Assembly: GCA_030407085.1 (NCBI GenBank)
Contig: CM059582.1
Coordinates: forward strand, 158,496,501-158,560,500
Source: Trichopria drosophilae
Lineage: Eukaryota > Arthropoda > Insecta > Hymenoptera > Diapriidae
Direction of reading: 5' to 3'
Length of the DNA: 64,000 nt
Part shown: in pieces, positions 11,259 to 23,250 of the stretch
How the letters are laid out: each line of letters starts with the position of its first letter
How positions within the stretch are numbered: the first letter of the stretch is position 1
Notes under the pieces: model-generated
What the model saw: the letters and a program-made list of their open reading frames with translations, nothing else
Database searches by the model: none
Told to the model about the DNA's origin: nothing
Translations under genes and position numbers: made by a program

Positions 11259-14200
11259 AAGATAGTTCTATGAACGATGGAAGAGTATGAAGCTAATTTC
11301 GGAACGACATTTTTTTATGCATTTAAGTTTTGACAGTTGTTCTCTCGTTTGTTTTCTATTAAATATTTGGAATTTGATTCATGAAGAAACTATGTTTTTC
11401 TGTGGTAGCTGGAGAGAAAAATATTCTCCGAGCCTTATATCGGTGTATCCGGAACCTACAACTCATGGGAAGGTGTCGATGCCATCCACAACCATTACAT
11501 GTGTAATATGTGTACAATCACCAAATTATACAAAGAACTACGCCCTTCCTAGAACATATATTCCAGACCCTATGTTCTAAGATCCAAAGTCCATAAACCC
11601 ATCTTTGTCGAATAGTGGTATATTCTAATTACACCATAGATAACTAACCGTAAAAGTTTTCCACGTTTCCGGCATATTGGATTTAAATATTGCGAAAGTC
11701 ACATAGGATTTATGATAGTATCTCTATCCCCTCCCACCCTCTTCAGTAAGTAGTTTTCAGGGAATATAAGGCTGTTTCTATTACATTGTCCTTTATATCG
11801 ACCGACTGTTCAAAAATTGATAACGTATCGTAATCAGAGTCTTGAAAGATGTAAGTATAATTTCCATAGGTTCTTAATTAATTTTTTTAAATTCGATTGG
11901 ATCACCATTTTGAATATTCAGAAATTGACATCTGAATCGTAATCAGCGAACCTGACACCCCAATACAAGTTATTTCCGGTGAAGTTTCAAAACTTTTTAA
12001 AGATTCCTCTGCCATATTGAATCCGTAGTTTTGAATGTTAAGAAACTGCCATCGAATTCGTAATTAAAACTTTAAAAGTTGTATTTATGAATAAAAAATA
12101 TTATCTTCATTAAATGGAGCCATTGATTTTTTGACTATGATGTTGGTGCTGTTGAAGCTACATTTTTGAAAAATAACGTACAAAATGTCTGTATAAATCC
12201 GAATCTCTGAAGGTTTCATTTTTCTTTGACTAAAAGACATTGATGTTCGAGGAAAGAGGTTTCAGTAGGTTGCTTTAAAACATCATATTTACATCTCGAT
12301 TTCTCGAATTCACTCCGTATTTTGACATGAAATTCGTACTATAGAATAAAAACATCATTGATTCTTATAAGCTAGAAATGTAAGGTACAATCAATTTTAT
12401 AAATCTTGTCCAGCAGTATTTAAGTAACAAAATGTTTAAAAAGCTCTTAAGGTGGTTCTAAAGGGGTTTGCGGATAATATAGGAATTCACGATAAAAATC
12501 GTAAATTAAAAATATCTGAATCAATTTTCAAAATTCTTGCTCCAGAAAGTTCGAAAAATATCGAGTAACGAGAATTCTAATTGCTATATTTTATACCCTA
12601 ACAATACTAAAGAAATTCATTCGAGTATTAGAAATAGGTGATTTTTAATTACTTCAAAAAATTGTCACCTTATCAGCAGATGATTTACGAACACTCTTAA
12701 AGAATTATTCTTCATCAGTCAGTTAATAGAATAAAACCTGAACAATGTTTTTATATACAAATTGGGCAGCATTCGTTAAAAAATAATACATTGTTGACCA
12801 TTGAATTGTAGTAAAAATTAGGAATAAAAATGTAATTACTTAATTATGAGTTTCTTAATTTATCAAGATGAAATGGTAATTACATTTAGTTTTTAATCTT
12901 CGAAATTCTCGCATGAAATGTCGGTGTATAATTTAAATTTTCCCATCTTTATCATTGCGAACGATCTTTGAATGCTAGTTTAGTGATCAGATACCAATCA
13001 TAAACACCTGATAATGCAGGCCTTATTAAATCTTGATCTTGGTCTGGTCAGAATGAAACCTAGCACGCTTGATAGGGTGAGACTAATCGCTGCTGGCCTG
13101 AAAAGATTTACGCTCCATTAACTAAATTTCTTACATGCACGTCATCAACTTCAACATTATATACATTTAAAATATAATAACTAATCTAAAAAGTGAAATT
13201 CGTTTATGCACTAACTAAAATCAAAGGATCCTGGATATTAAAAATTAAGAATTAAAAATTTGTAATTTTAACTTGCAATTATATTATTTACAAAGTGTTG
13301 TCATGTCGTAACTTATTACGTTTATTGAAGTGATGCTAAGATTAGAACTGTATGTATATCGAGCAACGCAAAGCCATCATTGAGTAGATCTCCTCTTGTG
13401 AATGCTTTAATGGTAAAAGATCAAAACACGTTTGAGCTTCTACTTCGCTAGATACCGAAATAGAGTCAAATAAACAAACCCGTAAAACTTCCTTCTTTCT
13501 GTACCCAAAATTGTTGACTTACATTCGTTGAACCGCAAATCAAAAGTTCTCTGAACCATAAGTCAAATTGATGTTTCAAAACAATTCGTATATTTTTATT
13601 TAAATTGAATTGTAATTAAAAATAGTTTCAGATCAAACGGCCCATTGACTCGAAATAATATAAAACAAATAGTATAATTTTATTTAATGGTTTGAGCTAT
13701 GATCAGAACAGTTTATGATAAACTGAATATGGTTTGAATCACATCAAAATATAAATGAAAAATATATATAAATAAGGCTATATTAAAAGGTGTTAATTAA
13801 ATATATTTTTCGACTTTGAAAATAATAATAGTGCAATTATTCGTTGTCAAGTTTCTACAGAATTTTATAAAAAGTATAAACCTAATGCAATTGGTGTAAA
13901 ATTAATTAAATATTTAAAATTTTTTAAATTAAAGATGCCATTTTATGACAGAACAGCCGTAGTTTACGTCCCAATAAAGTTTAAGATATTGTAGGATCAT
14001 TCGAAATATTTTGAATTCTGTCTCCCTTTTTATGGAGCTGTTAAATGCTGTAAGAAAATTATACAAACAGAGCTGCATTTGTTTATATGACAGCAGGTTT
14101 TACTTGACGGATCGGAAATGCACTCTTTGAGATATTTTTGGGTGCACTGCAGATATAAAATCTATTCTTTAAGTACCTTCCCTTATAATGGTTACTTAAT

Positions 14201-15566
14201 AAACAAATGCATTCAGAATAATAAGAGCAAATAGATCGTGTTTGTATGGTTATTTTCAGTAAAATATTTGAAAGTAGTTGTTAAGAACCCTCGTAAACCA
14301 TAGAAAAGCGTGACATTTTATGGTTAGATGGAACTGGATAACTTATATATGACGTCCTATAAGATAGTATCAATCATATGATTAACTACACTATTATTTC
14401 ACCTGCAAGTATATCAGCTTTATTATCATTTGGATATTTCGCGAAAGCTGGTAAGTTCATGCAGTGCGCATAAAGCCGCACCATTGTAACATTGCATAAA
14501 CTATATGGGAATGACCGCTACTTACATCCACTGAATTGTGCATTACATTATTTGCTCGAGAATTGCATGCTATATGTGTTTTGAAATTACTGCATCCTCC
14601 GATACAACCTCCTGTGGAGTAAACGACAATGTTTGCTGAACGTCGGTCGGTTAGTAAGCAACTCAAAGCGTGGCAATAAACGGAGCATAGAATAGTAAAC
14701 GCAGGAAACCCTACTTCAACCTTAAATTTACTGAATTCGTTGATTTCAACCGTTCAGTGTTAAACATTTACATACGATAAAATTAATAATATTACTATTT
14801 ACATTAAATAATAGAAGTTAATGTCATCACTCCAAAGTTACATTCATAAAATAAAAACATTTATTAGTATAAGATGTACTGAAAGAATTTTCTTATTTCA
14901 GTCTACGGTTTCAATAATAAGTCAAAGTTAAACAATGTAAAAAGTAAATTATATGTATATAATTCGTGGCAGAAAACTCTTGAAAACAAGTGCAATAATC
15001 ATATCTCAATAGCGGCCATGTATAAAAATTCGTATTTTTATATTATCGCTCGAAAATTTCGTATTTGTTACATGCTTCTATACATATATAAATTACTTAA
15101 CCTTTTGCATCGCAGTGGGTCGCCCAGCGGCAAGGGAATCAATGACCTTTTCAGTAGAATCTAGAGTTAACAACTATGCCTTAAAGTCGAACACCTAAAA
15201 AAATAGTGTAAAATAAGTGCATAATGCAAAACTGAATGAAAAACTTTTTCCTTCGTTATCGCGTCAATTTGACGTATATGTTCAAATATTTGGAACTATA
15301 CCTGCTTATTGCCTCCTAAAATATACATATAATCTTTCAAAAGTGCACATTCCAAAGCATGTACGTCAATAATCACAGTTTGTAAACTTTATTATATTTG
15401 TAGTAATTTGTAACAATCACTGTGTGCCTAATATATGTTTTTACATCATATTTCAGAATGAAAATAAAAATTTAAAGATACACATAAAAACGAAATTATA
15501 TGTTTTATTAATTGAACCTTTTAGGTTGATGAAAGTACGAGCACACGTTATCACTTCCAAGATTGT

Positions 15567-15872
15567 ATGTCCATCAAACATTCAACACCGGAGAATGACT
15601 TTATCACCCAGCAGTATCGAAATTGTATAAAGTTCAGTCACCAAATTTGGTTTACATATAAATCACTTGTTCAGAGATCGGATAAAACATTGGAAAGAGC
15701 AATCTATTTTACAGCACTATTAGATGAACGTTATTTACGGTGTTATGGAACACATATAACTTTCAGGATTCGTCTTCGAATACGCAGCCAATTGTGTTTC
15801 CTAAATTTTCTAAATTCCAAACTAATTAAAGCCAATTATTCAATTACATTGCCAAATATGCTTAATAAGTAG
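15567..15872 (+). other. 101-codon frame, possible transposase fragment
   Basis: Plus frame ending at TAG 15870-15872. Codon use looks more coding-like than its surroundings. The string TALLDERYL loosely resembles the ALLDPRYK motif of hAT transposases, but nothing else of that fold is visible. It lies about 95 bp upstream of the TIR element at 15967. Could be chance. Confidence 0.15.
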
Positions 15873-15966
15873 GGTTAACTAATCAAATGAAAATTAAACG
15901 TTGTTTGCAACCAGAATCTTTTCGTGTTAACAAATTTTTTCTTTGACATCCATAACCATAAATTCA

Positions 15967-16558
15967 GTACACTGAGAAAAAGGATTGTTTGTTGTGTAGA
16001 AATATGATTTAATTAAAAAGTCGAAATCGGTTTTCTAATGTAAAGCTGGAAGACAATTCGTTTAATATTAGCATTTTATTTCTTACATCAGAATTGAGCA
16101 TATGTTAATAATTAAGAAATGTATACTTTGAACTGGGCAGCTGCGCAAATTCACAAATAAGACATGGATGGGACATGTGTCTTATATGATGTATTTGTTT
16201 ATAAAACTCACATATTTAAGACGACGTATAAATAATATTTTAAATTTATTTCATTTCACAATAACAACCACCGAATTGCAATGGCACTTAATCGCTCTTA
16301 AGAAACCAAACAAAACATCCGTGTTGTCATTTGAGGTTATGTTACTATGCTTTTCGACCCCAACCATTATATTTTGCAACTATTGAGAAATCATTAAGAT
16401 ATAAAAAGCGTTGTTTGCACTAAAGAAATGTTAGCTTTATATGAAATGAATAATAATTTCATACTTAACAAATTATTCGATTCCCGGAATTTAAATATAC
16501 GATTTCATAACTATTAAGAAGCCTTGTTTATAGTAAACAATCCTTTCCTTCAGTGTAC
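15967..16558. mobile_element. 592-bp TIR element (GTACACTGA termini)
   Basis: The left end GTACACTGAGAAAAAGGATT (15967) and right end TTTCCTTCAGTGTAC (to 16558) form a terminal inverted repeat of about 26 bp with few mismatches, including GGATTGTTT/AAACAATCC. The interior is AT-rich and non-coding; the 72-codon frame at 16168-16386 is unremarkable. Likely a non-autonomous DNA transposon. Confidence 0.6.
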
Positions 16559-19278
16559 CTTTTCATATAAATGAAGAAACAAAAAGTTATTGTTTAAAGA
16601 ATGTTATAGTAGAAAGCGTACCGAGTAAAATCTACCCAGTTTGACCTGAAAAAGAATAGGGTTCCGTTGTCACAGTCCCATAAATATGCCAAGTACGTAT
16701 TGACAGTTTTAAAATCTAGCATTCTTAAATATGGTTTCTTTCTAAAAAACAGGACATGGTTTGGCACTTACTTTATATTTTATAGGCAATTAATAATTAT
16801 AATTTCCCTGATAGAAATTGAAATCAGCCACGTTAGTACTTGCACTAAATCGACTCATTTTGTCAAATCACAGCCACATTTGGGAAATTTACATGCGTTC
16901 ACTGCTACCTCCTATCCAATTATATGAGTTACAATTTGAGAGAATAAATAAGTGGTGCTCTAGGATTACTACTGTATATTTAAATATTAATTTAATTCCC
17001 TATCTAGTAGAAAATACGTGAAATTCTGTTAATAAAATAAATAGATATTTAAAAAATTAAAATTCAACTCAAAATTGTAATTTTCAGCAAGCATTTAATT
17101 TCAACAGATGAATTTTACTGCATATTCCCGAGAAAATTGAATTGTATATAATTGTGAACAAATTGTAAAAATAAATATATACATTGTACATACATATATA
17201 ATAATGTATTCGTCTATAGAATTGTATATGATGTATGCACAACTGGCCTAACTGCCAAATTAACTCCTGAAAATTTGTTTGTAAATGACTACAAAAAGTG
17301 GCAAATGGGTCTTATTTGTAATGGTAAAATATGCTAAAATTCTATCCGACGGAATTCGATGGAGCATGGATACACATTTTTTACTCAATTTGCTACCATT
17401 TTTCAGTCCACAATTATTTTGTCGTGCTCGGAAAACCCATCGGTTAGATTTTGTCGAAATACACGTTGAATATTCCAATTTTGGAAATCAGACCGTGAAG
17501 TTACATTAATTACCCAAGTTATTAAATTGACTAAACACGATGTTAATAAAGAAATTTGTATTTTCAATGCAATAGGTGGTCTCAACAAAAAACACTTTAT
17601 CTACTTAGAAAAGATGTCTACTCTATAAAGCGACTTGCTTATCTTCCAAATGAATCCTCATACTCTGCGTAAACGATTAGAGCGTCTGCTTTATAATACG
17701 AACGTCGCACGGATTACTATCCACCGTCCAATGCGATATTTTTTGCGATTTAATTTATTCCTTAAATATACAAATATATACAATTCTGTACAATAGTATA
17801 CTAATCGTTTTCTCGTCTTTCCAAATTATTTTATCAACGATTTAATAGTATTAATATACTATATTATCAGAGATAATTTTCATCTGATGAACACCAACAA
17901 ATTGAAACTGACATTTTGCATAATAATTATATTAATAAATGCACTCTTTTTATAACCCTCATTTTGAATAAAAAATTCAGTTTGGGATAATATTCTTATG
18001 CTTCTACCGTTCTATCTTGATCAACAAGCATCTTCTTCGACTTTTTGCCTCGCCGGGTTGATTCCACTTAACGTTCATCGAGCTGACCTACTCTATTAAA
18101 TTTTTCGATAGCAGCCCGAGATATTATTTCTCCGACATCACCGCTTACAATATTCTTAAAACATCTCCCGCGAATAATCTGAAATTCAGATATCTTTTAT
18201 AAGGCATTGATGCGTTTCAATAATTTTCGTTCGATAAACCGCGACTTTTGAGCCCTAATGTATAATTAATGAAAAAAGTACACGATGGACGAAGATTATG
18301 CAGTTTAAAACTTTACAAAAAAAAATTCCCTCTTTTATATGAGAGGATATATATCTAATACATTATTTTATGTTTGCATGAATTATATCCCATGGAAAAC
18401 CTTTCGATCCGCGACGGATCTGCCATGGATGTACTACGTCTGCAGTTGGATTTTTAAGATGATCCCGCACTACCTGCGGATTTATAACGGTATTACTTTT
18501 TGCATGCTTTATGTACCAAAAATTCGTTATGGGTTTCTTGAAAATTCACAAAAAGTGTATCTATAACGGATTCTCCTTTAATTTGAAAAATGGCCTAAAT
18601 TTTTACCGTGAAAAATGATTCTAGCAGAATTACACCAGAATTAGTTCAGAGACTAAACTAGGCTAATTGCATCAAGAAAGATGTAAGAAGAAATATGTAT
18701 TATTTTAGATCTCAGTGAATTAAAAAGCAATATTGTAAACAAATTTTTATAGCAATAAGTTGTCGAAATACATTATTGAAAGAAATTGACGTCATGTTTC
18801 GAAACTATTGCGATTGATAGTAAAAAGCATTGTGATGATTTGTTCGTTCTTCATCGCTGGGTGTCCATATGGACCTATATATTTGTATATGTTATTATAA
18901 ATTTGTACACAATTCTGTACAATTGTTTTTATTTCGGGAAGGAAGAAAATTAAATTATTTGAGGCGACTGATTAATGACACCATCACCGACTACTGGGGT
19001 CTCTGAAAATAACTCAATTTTATTAATTTATTTTGATAACTTATTGTTAATGGTACATTTTGAAATTTTCTTTTCCGATTTAGATAATTAACGAAATTCG
19101 TATATTTTTTCTAGGTTTTATCTTTTTTTTTAAGTTGCCTATTCTCGCATTGGTTTCTCCATTCTAAGATATGCATGAAATATCATTATAATAAAACCAT
19201 GGCATAAAATGCAATCTAATTTGAAATTTTATTTCTGATTATTATTGCAATTACCTATTACAGGACAGACCAACTTGT
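16559..19278. other. AT-rich non-coding stretch
   Basis: No gene, RNA or repeat array is supported. Overlapping ORFs on both strands at 17260-17588 are mutual shadows. Short strings around 18400-18480 (GATCCGCGACGGATC) recall those at 44490-44520 (CCGTGACGGATCC) and may be relics of one repeat. Confidence 0.55.
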
Positions 19279-19283
19279 AGTAT
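19279..19283. repeat. target-site duplication AGTAT (left)
   Basis: AGTAT immediately precedes the LTR start and recurs immediately after its end at 20142-20146. A 5-bp duplication is typical of LTR-retrotransposon integration. Confidence 0.75.
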
Positions 19284-20141
19284 TGTTACTAACGAGTGCA
19301 CCGAGGGACTGAAATAAATCTCACGACCAAAATTGTAAAACCGGTTTTATTTTATAATTATGAAATGGCAACGATTCACGTGCGACCGATCCGAAAGCTC
19401 TTTCGATTCTGCGACGACGCGCAGCTTGGGACGACTTGTTAAAAAATTGAAGATCGTTGCTAGGCAACGTCGCCGCGAAATATTCAAATTCTACAGTCTA
19501 TACATGTTACTTGTAATTACATATATACTCCTCCGCGAGGGTAAATCTGTCTCTTTTCCTCCAAGAGGCAGTCTGTCCTTCACGTCAGTAAGTTCATCAC
19601 TTCATCCTCTAAGAGGGAAATTCGTGATTGTCATCCTCCAAGGAGGCAAGGCAGGATTTTCATCCCCCAAGAAAGCAAGACAGGATTTTCATCCCCCAAG
19701 AAAACAAGGCAGGACTTTCGTCCCCCAAGAATACAAGGCAGGACTTTCGTCCCCCAAGAAAACAAGGCAGGACTTTCGTCCCCCAAGAATACAAGGCAGG
19801 ACTTTCGTCCCCCAAGAAAACAAGGCAGGATTTTCATCCCCCAAGAATGCAAGTCAACGTCCAAGTGTCGAATCGTTGTTAGTCTACGAGTGTTTGTCGT
19901 ATTTAATTATTCATCGCAAGCTACGCATGTTCGACTTACATTACATTTAACGTTCTACTTTATCGACGAATCGTTACCATTTGTGAAGAGCCCGTACAAA
20001 GAACCTATAGGCACCCTTCTTGCGTCTGCAGCCGACTTCATTTGAGGAGTACTCCCATTCGGTGCGCAATGGTGTGGGGAAAACTGCAGAAAAACCCACA
20101 CCGAGTACCGCAAATAATTAGAACTAATTCTGTCCGTAACA
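19284..20141 (-). mobile_element. solo LTR of an LTR retrotransposon
   Basis: An 858-bp unit starts TGTTACTAACG and ends CCGTAACA, giving the TG...CA ends and TGTTA/TAACA inverted termini of an LTR, flanked by the 5-bp repeat AGTAT. No internal gag/pol or second LTR is adjacent, so it is a solo LTR left by recombination. I favour the minus orientation: on that strand it begins TGTTACGGACAG, has a TATA-like GAGTATATAT (from 19521-19530) and an AATAAAA signal near the far end. A related terminal fragment is at 28474-28575. The 196-codon plus frame 19360-19950 lies wholly inside it and is not a gene. Confidence 0.75.
19647..19849 (-). repeat. 29-bp tandem array (7 units) within the LTR
   Basis: Seven units of exactly 29 bp, with CAGGA starts at 19652, 19681, 19710, 19739, 19768, 19797 and 19826. 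Because 29 is not a multiple of 3, the stop-free array reads through all three frames on both strands, producing spurious ORFs. Each unit contains a small inverted repeat, GGACTTTCGTCC or GGATTTTCATCC. Confidence 0.92.
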
Positions 20142-20146
20142 AGTAT
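20142..20146. repeat. target-site duplication AGTAT (right)
   Basis: Second copy of AGTAT directly abutting the LTR end. Confidence 0.75.
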
Positions 20147-22417
20147 GAAAAGAGTAATTAACTGTCAACGCTTATATAAGATAAATTTAATCAAAATAAC
20201 ATGTAATAACAAGTTCCTCTTAAAATTAGTTTGCGACAAGCAATTGGAATTTCCCGGAATTAGTGCAGAATCTCAGGTGTTGTGTAACCTGCGATCTGAA
20301 TCCTCTGTATAACGTAATCATTGCTTATCGGCGAATGCGCTTCGAGTCCGTTTTCCTTTCCTCCATGCAGATGAGAGAATGCTTGATATTCGCTATAACT
20401 CATCTCACGCCGGAAATCAAACGTTCAGCTTGAAAACGGCATTTGCTTTCATATCAAGAGCTCCCGTAGTAATCGAGAAGGCTACTATTAACTTTGAGCA
20501 AATTAGTCGACTCAAATATTGAGCCTCATGCCCTACATATGAAGAGCACGTGAAGAGGCAAATTTATTCCAATATCTACATGCCTCAAATGTTTGAATAT
20601 GTCGACTTTTTACACGCATGCCTCACATTTAAAACATGTTAAACTTAGTAGTCAAATGTGCATTTTGGAGTCTGACCATGTCCTGTTCGACCACAGAATT
20701 TTATTATTAATACTATTATTTATCATTCTGTAAACTGTACGTAGGATAAGATGTTTAAAGGGAATTCACGAATCATTTTCAGCACACAATTTTTAACGAT
20801 TTATATTATATAAATAGTAGGTAATAATTTTTGCTACTAGTAACAAATTCCATAAGAACTAGGATTGTAGTTTGATTTTCATGGCTTACTGCCTGTACTG
20901 CCAAAACTTATTTTTTGTGACAACAGCATGAAAAGTCTATCTTTCCGCCCAGAAAAGGAGGCGGAAAGTACCCGATTGCCGCCCGGTCTGATACAGATGA
21001 CCGCCACCGAGCGAAAAATTGTTTTGCCGCCCGCTGTCGTCATTCAGCAGATGGAAAATTGTTTTTCCGTGTTCCGTTTCCCTCTCGCTTACAATCTGTT
21101 GACAGTCTTTCATCGAAAAAAAATCTTTCACGCTATGAAGATCATCGAATGTGCTTGACAGCCTCGGACCACTTTACTCGCCCTAAAGGTGAATTGGATT
21201 TTTCTTGTACGGGTGTGACAAAAAATAGAGATTCTTGTGAGTTATATCTCGAAAATATCTGGGATATTTTCTATATATTCTGGGATATATCTTCGGATAT
21301 GCGAATGAATATATACTAAGATATATAAACTCTGTCTGCAGCAGACGGACCTATTCGTTGAATGATGTAGAAATATGCTTAGTGCAGGGATATTTGTATG
21401 TAACTCAGGAAAATGTCTGTTAAATGCAGTCATATATGTTTTCTCGATGGGAATTTTTTTGTCTGTTATTTGATAATTAAAAATGTTAATTTCCATTAAA
21501 AGTGCATGAAACTTATTAACGCCTACGGTTAGATATGGACAGCGTATATAATAAATGTCATGGACATCAATATCAAAGTGATAAATGTTTACTAATTGAT
21601 TGGATTGTTTAAGGTATACAAACACGTGTCAAATTTATACACGTACGTGTTTCTTATTCTACTTGCATAACGTTGAAAAATATAGGGACATAGCTTTCGA
21701 GGTTTACTGTTCACCGTAACACGTTTCCATTTACAGCAAGAGGAAACTTTTTTCCTACAGATTGAGACTCCCCACCATTTACGACCTATCTAGTAATATT
21801 CAGAATCCGAACTTCACTTTGTAGCGTATATTCCGCACCAACCACTCAGAAACTACTCATATCGGTAGCTGGCGAATGAAACCGCTACTTTGGAAACTAA
21901 AACCGAGCAATTCGGTAGTAGGTTAGAGTAGGATAGTTTTGTCTACCGTGCTTCGCGTTACGTGTTCCCCATGCATGGAAGTTAGTTCAGCTGCTATTCT
22001 GAACTTTCACCCCGCGCTAGAGGAAGAGGTTCGGGAGCTCTGACATCCCTCCATCCGATCTTCCGCTCGAAGAAACGGATATGCACGTGGAATAACAAAT
22101 ACCACTCACTCGCCACTTCTCTCTAACTCCAGTCGTTTATGAAACTATATTGCGGTATTACCGACACAGTTCCACCCATTATTGCTTCAAATAATGCATT
22201 TTGAATTTTGTTCCATTTAGCAAACTAATATCCTCATTATTTATTTTACACTTTTTTAATATGTCGAGATGTATTTGGAATAATTATATTTATTAGAAAT
22301 GGATAAAAGGCAGTAATTGAATAACGTGATATCAAGATTATCCTAATTTAATAGACAATTTTTATAGAACTACATTATTAATGTTTATAATTGAGATACA
22401 GCAGCATTTAATCAATT
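20147..22417. other. non-coding, with GC-richer patches 20930-21130 and 21770-22140
   Basis: No gene recognised. The 20930-21130 patch has several CCGCC/GGCGG strings and frames on both strands that shadow each other. The 21770-22140 patch is CpG-containing with short open stretches only. The 127-codon minus frame 21242-21625 is AT-driven and has no recognisable motif. Confidence 0.5.
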
Positions 22418-23214
22418 AAGGATCTGGGGGTAACAATACATTACCATAGATAATTTTCTAGGCACCTGCAATTGACCTCAATTAGAACATTTAAACAACT
22501 TGGATTTCTTATACGATCAACAAAAAGTTTCTATGATACATCCACAATTACTAACCTTTACAAAACTTTGGTCCTTCCATATTTGACATACGCTTCCACT
22601 ATTTGGTAACCTTATAGAAGCTCCGTCATTAGAATCTGTTCAAAGAAAATTTTGAAGGTGTCTTCCAAAACTACCAATCCTATGCATAGGTTCTTTCATG
22701 ACTTTTCTGATATTTCCTCTCAATTTAATATCTTAACAGTTTATTAACTTCACAAACTCGACATCACATATGTTTTCAAAATTGTTTAAGGTCCCATTAC
22801 GTCATCGCAATTATCTAACCTATTTCCTTTCCGCACACCCATACATTCTCACCGTACTTTTCGAATCCTGCTGGAGGTCAATTGCAGGTCTTCTATTCAA
22901 CAGTTAACCGATTGAGAAGGACTTGGAACAGTCTTCCATTTTTATCAGATAGCTTCGAATCATTTCCAGCGTTTTTTCCGAGTGTAAAAAAGAAATCCTG
23001 GTCTTTTATGTCCCGTAAGTTACTTAGTACATCGTTTTCCGTTGTATTATATTCTGTATTTTTATTATTAATACATTGTTTTTGTATGTTTTGTATGCGC
23101 ATTCTTATTTACTGCGGCATTTTTTTATCTTTATCTTTATTTGTAATATGTATCTTTTATATTATTTTTTTTTACTTTTTTATTGTATTTGAGGGCGTAT
23201 TCGCCCGTAAATAA
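22418..23214 (+). pseudogene. 5'-truncated, degenerate LINE reverse-transcriptase C-terminus
   Basis: Conceptual translation with frameshifts and stops gives the conserved tail of a non-LTR retrotransposon polyprotein, in order: KDLGV at 22418, LGFLIRSTKSFYD, the palm/thumb motif YKTLVLPYLTYASTIW followed by a stop, ESVQRKF, and near the end RRTWNSLP followed by SFESFPAFFPSVK. These are standard in Jockey/I/CR1-type elements (family knowledge). It lacks everything upstream of the RT C-terminus, as in 5' truncation during target-primed integration. The 110-codon frame 22882-23214 is the last in-frame piece. It cannot encode an active protein. Confidence 0.8.
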
Positions 23215-23250
23215 TAAATAAATAATAAATGAATAAGTAAATATTTAATT
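23193..23250 (+). repeat. LINE 3' hairpin and AATAAA-type tail
   Basis: A hairpin GGGCG-TATT-CGCCC (23193-23206) is followed by a TAAATAATAAATAAATAA-type tail, the usual 3' end of such elements. It marks the insertion's 3' boundary. Confidence 0.7.

Larger units (their letters stand above)
9241..15566. other. AT-rich non-coding stretch with two islands
   Basis: No gene recognised. It contains a CpG-richer island (9960-10440, listed separately), an (AT)n run at 11242-11258, a small perfect palindrome CCAGACCATAGGTCTGG near 11064, and a mildly GC-richer patch at 14440-14700. The 97-codon frame at 11287-11580 has no recognisable domain. A 33-bp open interval at 14418-14450 ends in a GTAAGT donor but has a poor acceptor. 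Confidence 0.5.

Noticed and set aside
14418..14450. second 33-nt micro-exon before GTAAGT
   Set aside because: Acceptor side lacks a pyrimidine tract; GTAAGT is expected many times by chance in 64 kb.
19647..19849. CRISPR array
   Set aside because: Units are head-to-tail with no variable spacers, within an LTR of a eukaryotic genome.
19360..19950. 196-codon ORF, the longest in the window
   Set aside because: It lies inside the solo LTR and reads a 29-bp array that is open in all frames on both strands.
21914..21924. let-7-like string GGTAGTAGGTT
   Set aside because: The seed differs (TTCGGTAG instead of TGAGGTAG), the 3' part does not match and no star arm or hairpin is present.
22882..23214. 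110-codon ORF with hydrophobic C-terminus as a membrane protein
   Set aside because: Its N-terminal part is LINE-derived (RRTWNSLP), and the hydrophobic end is T-rich LINE 3' sequence.
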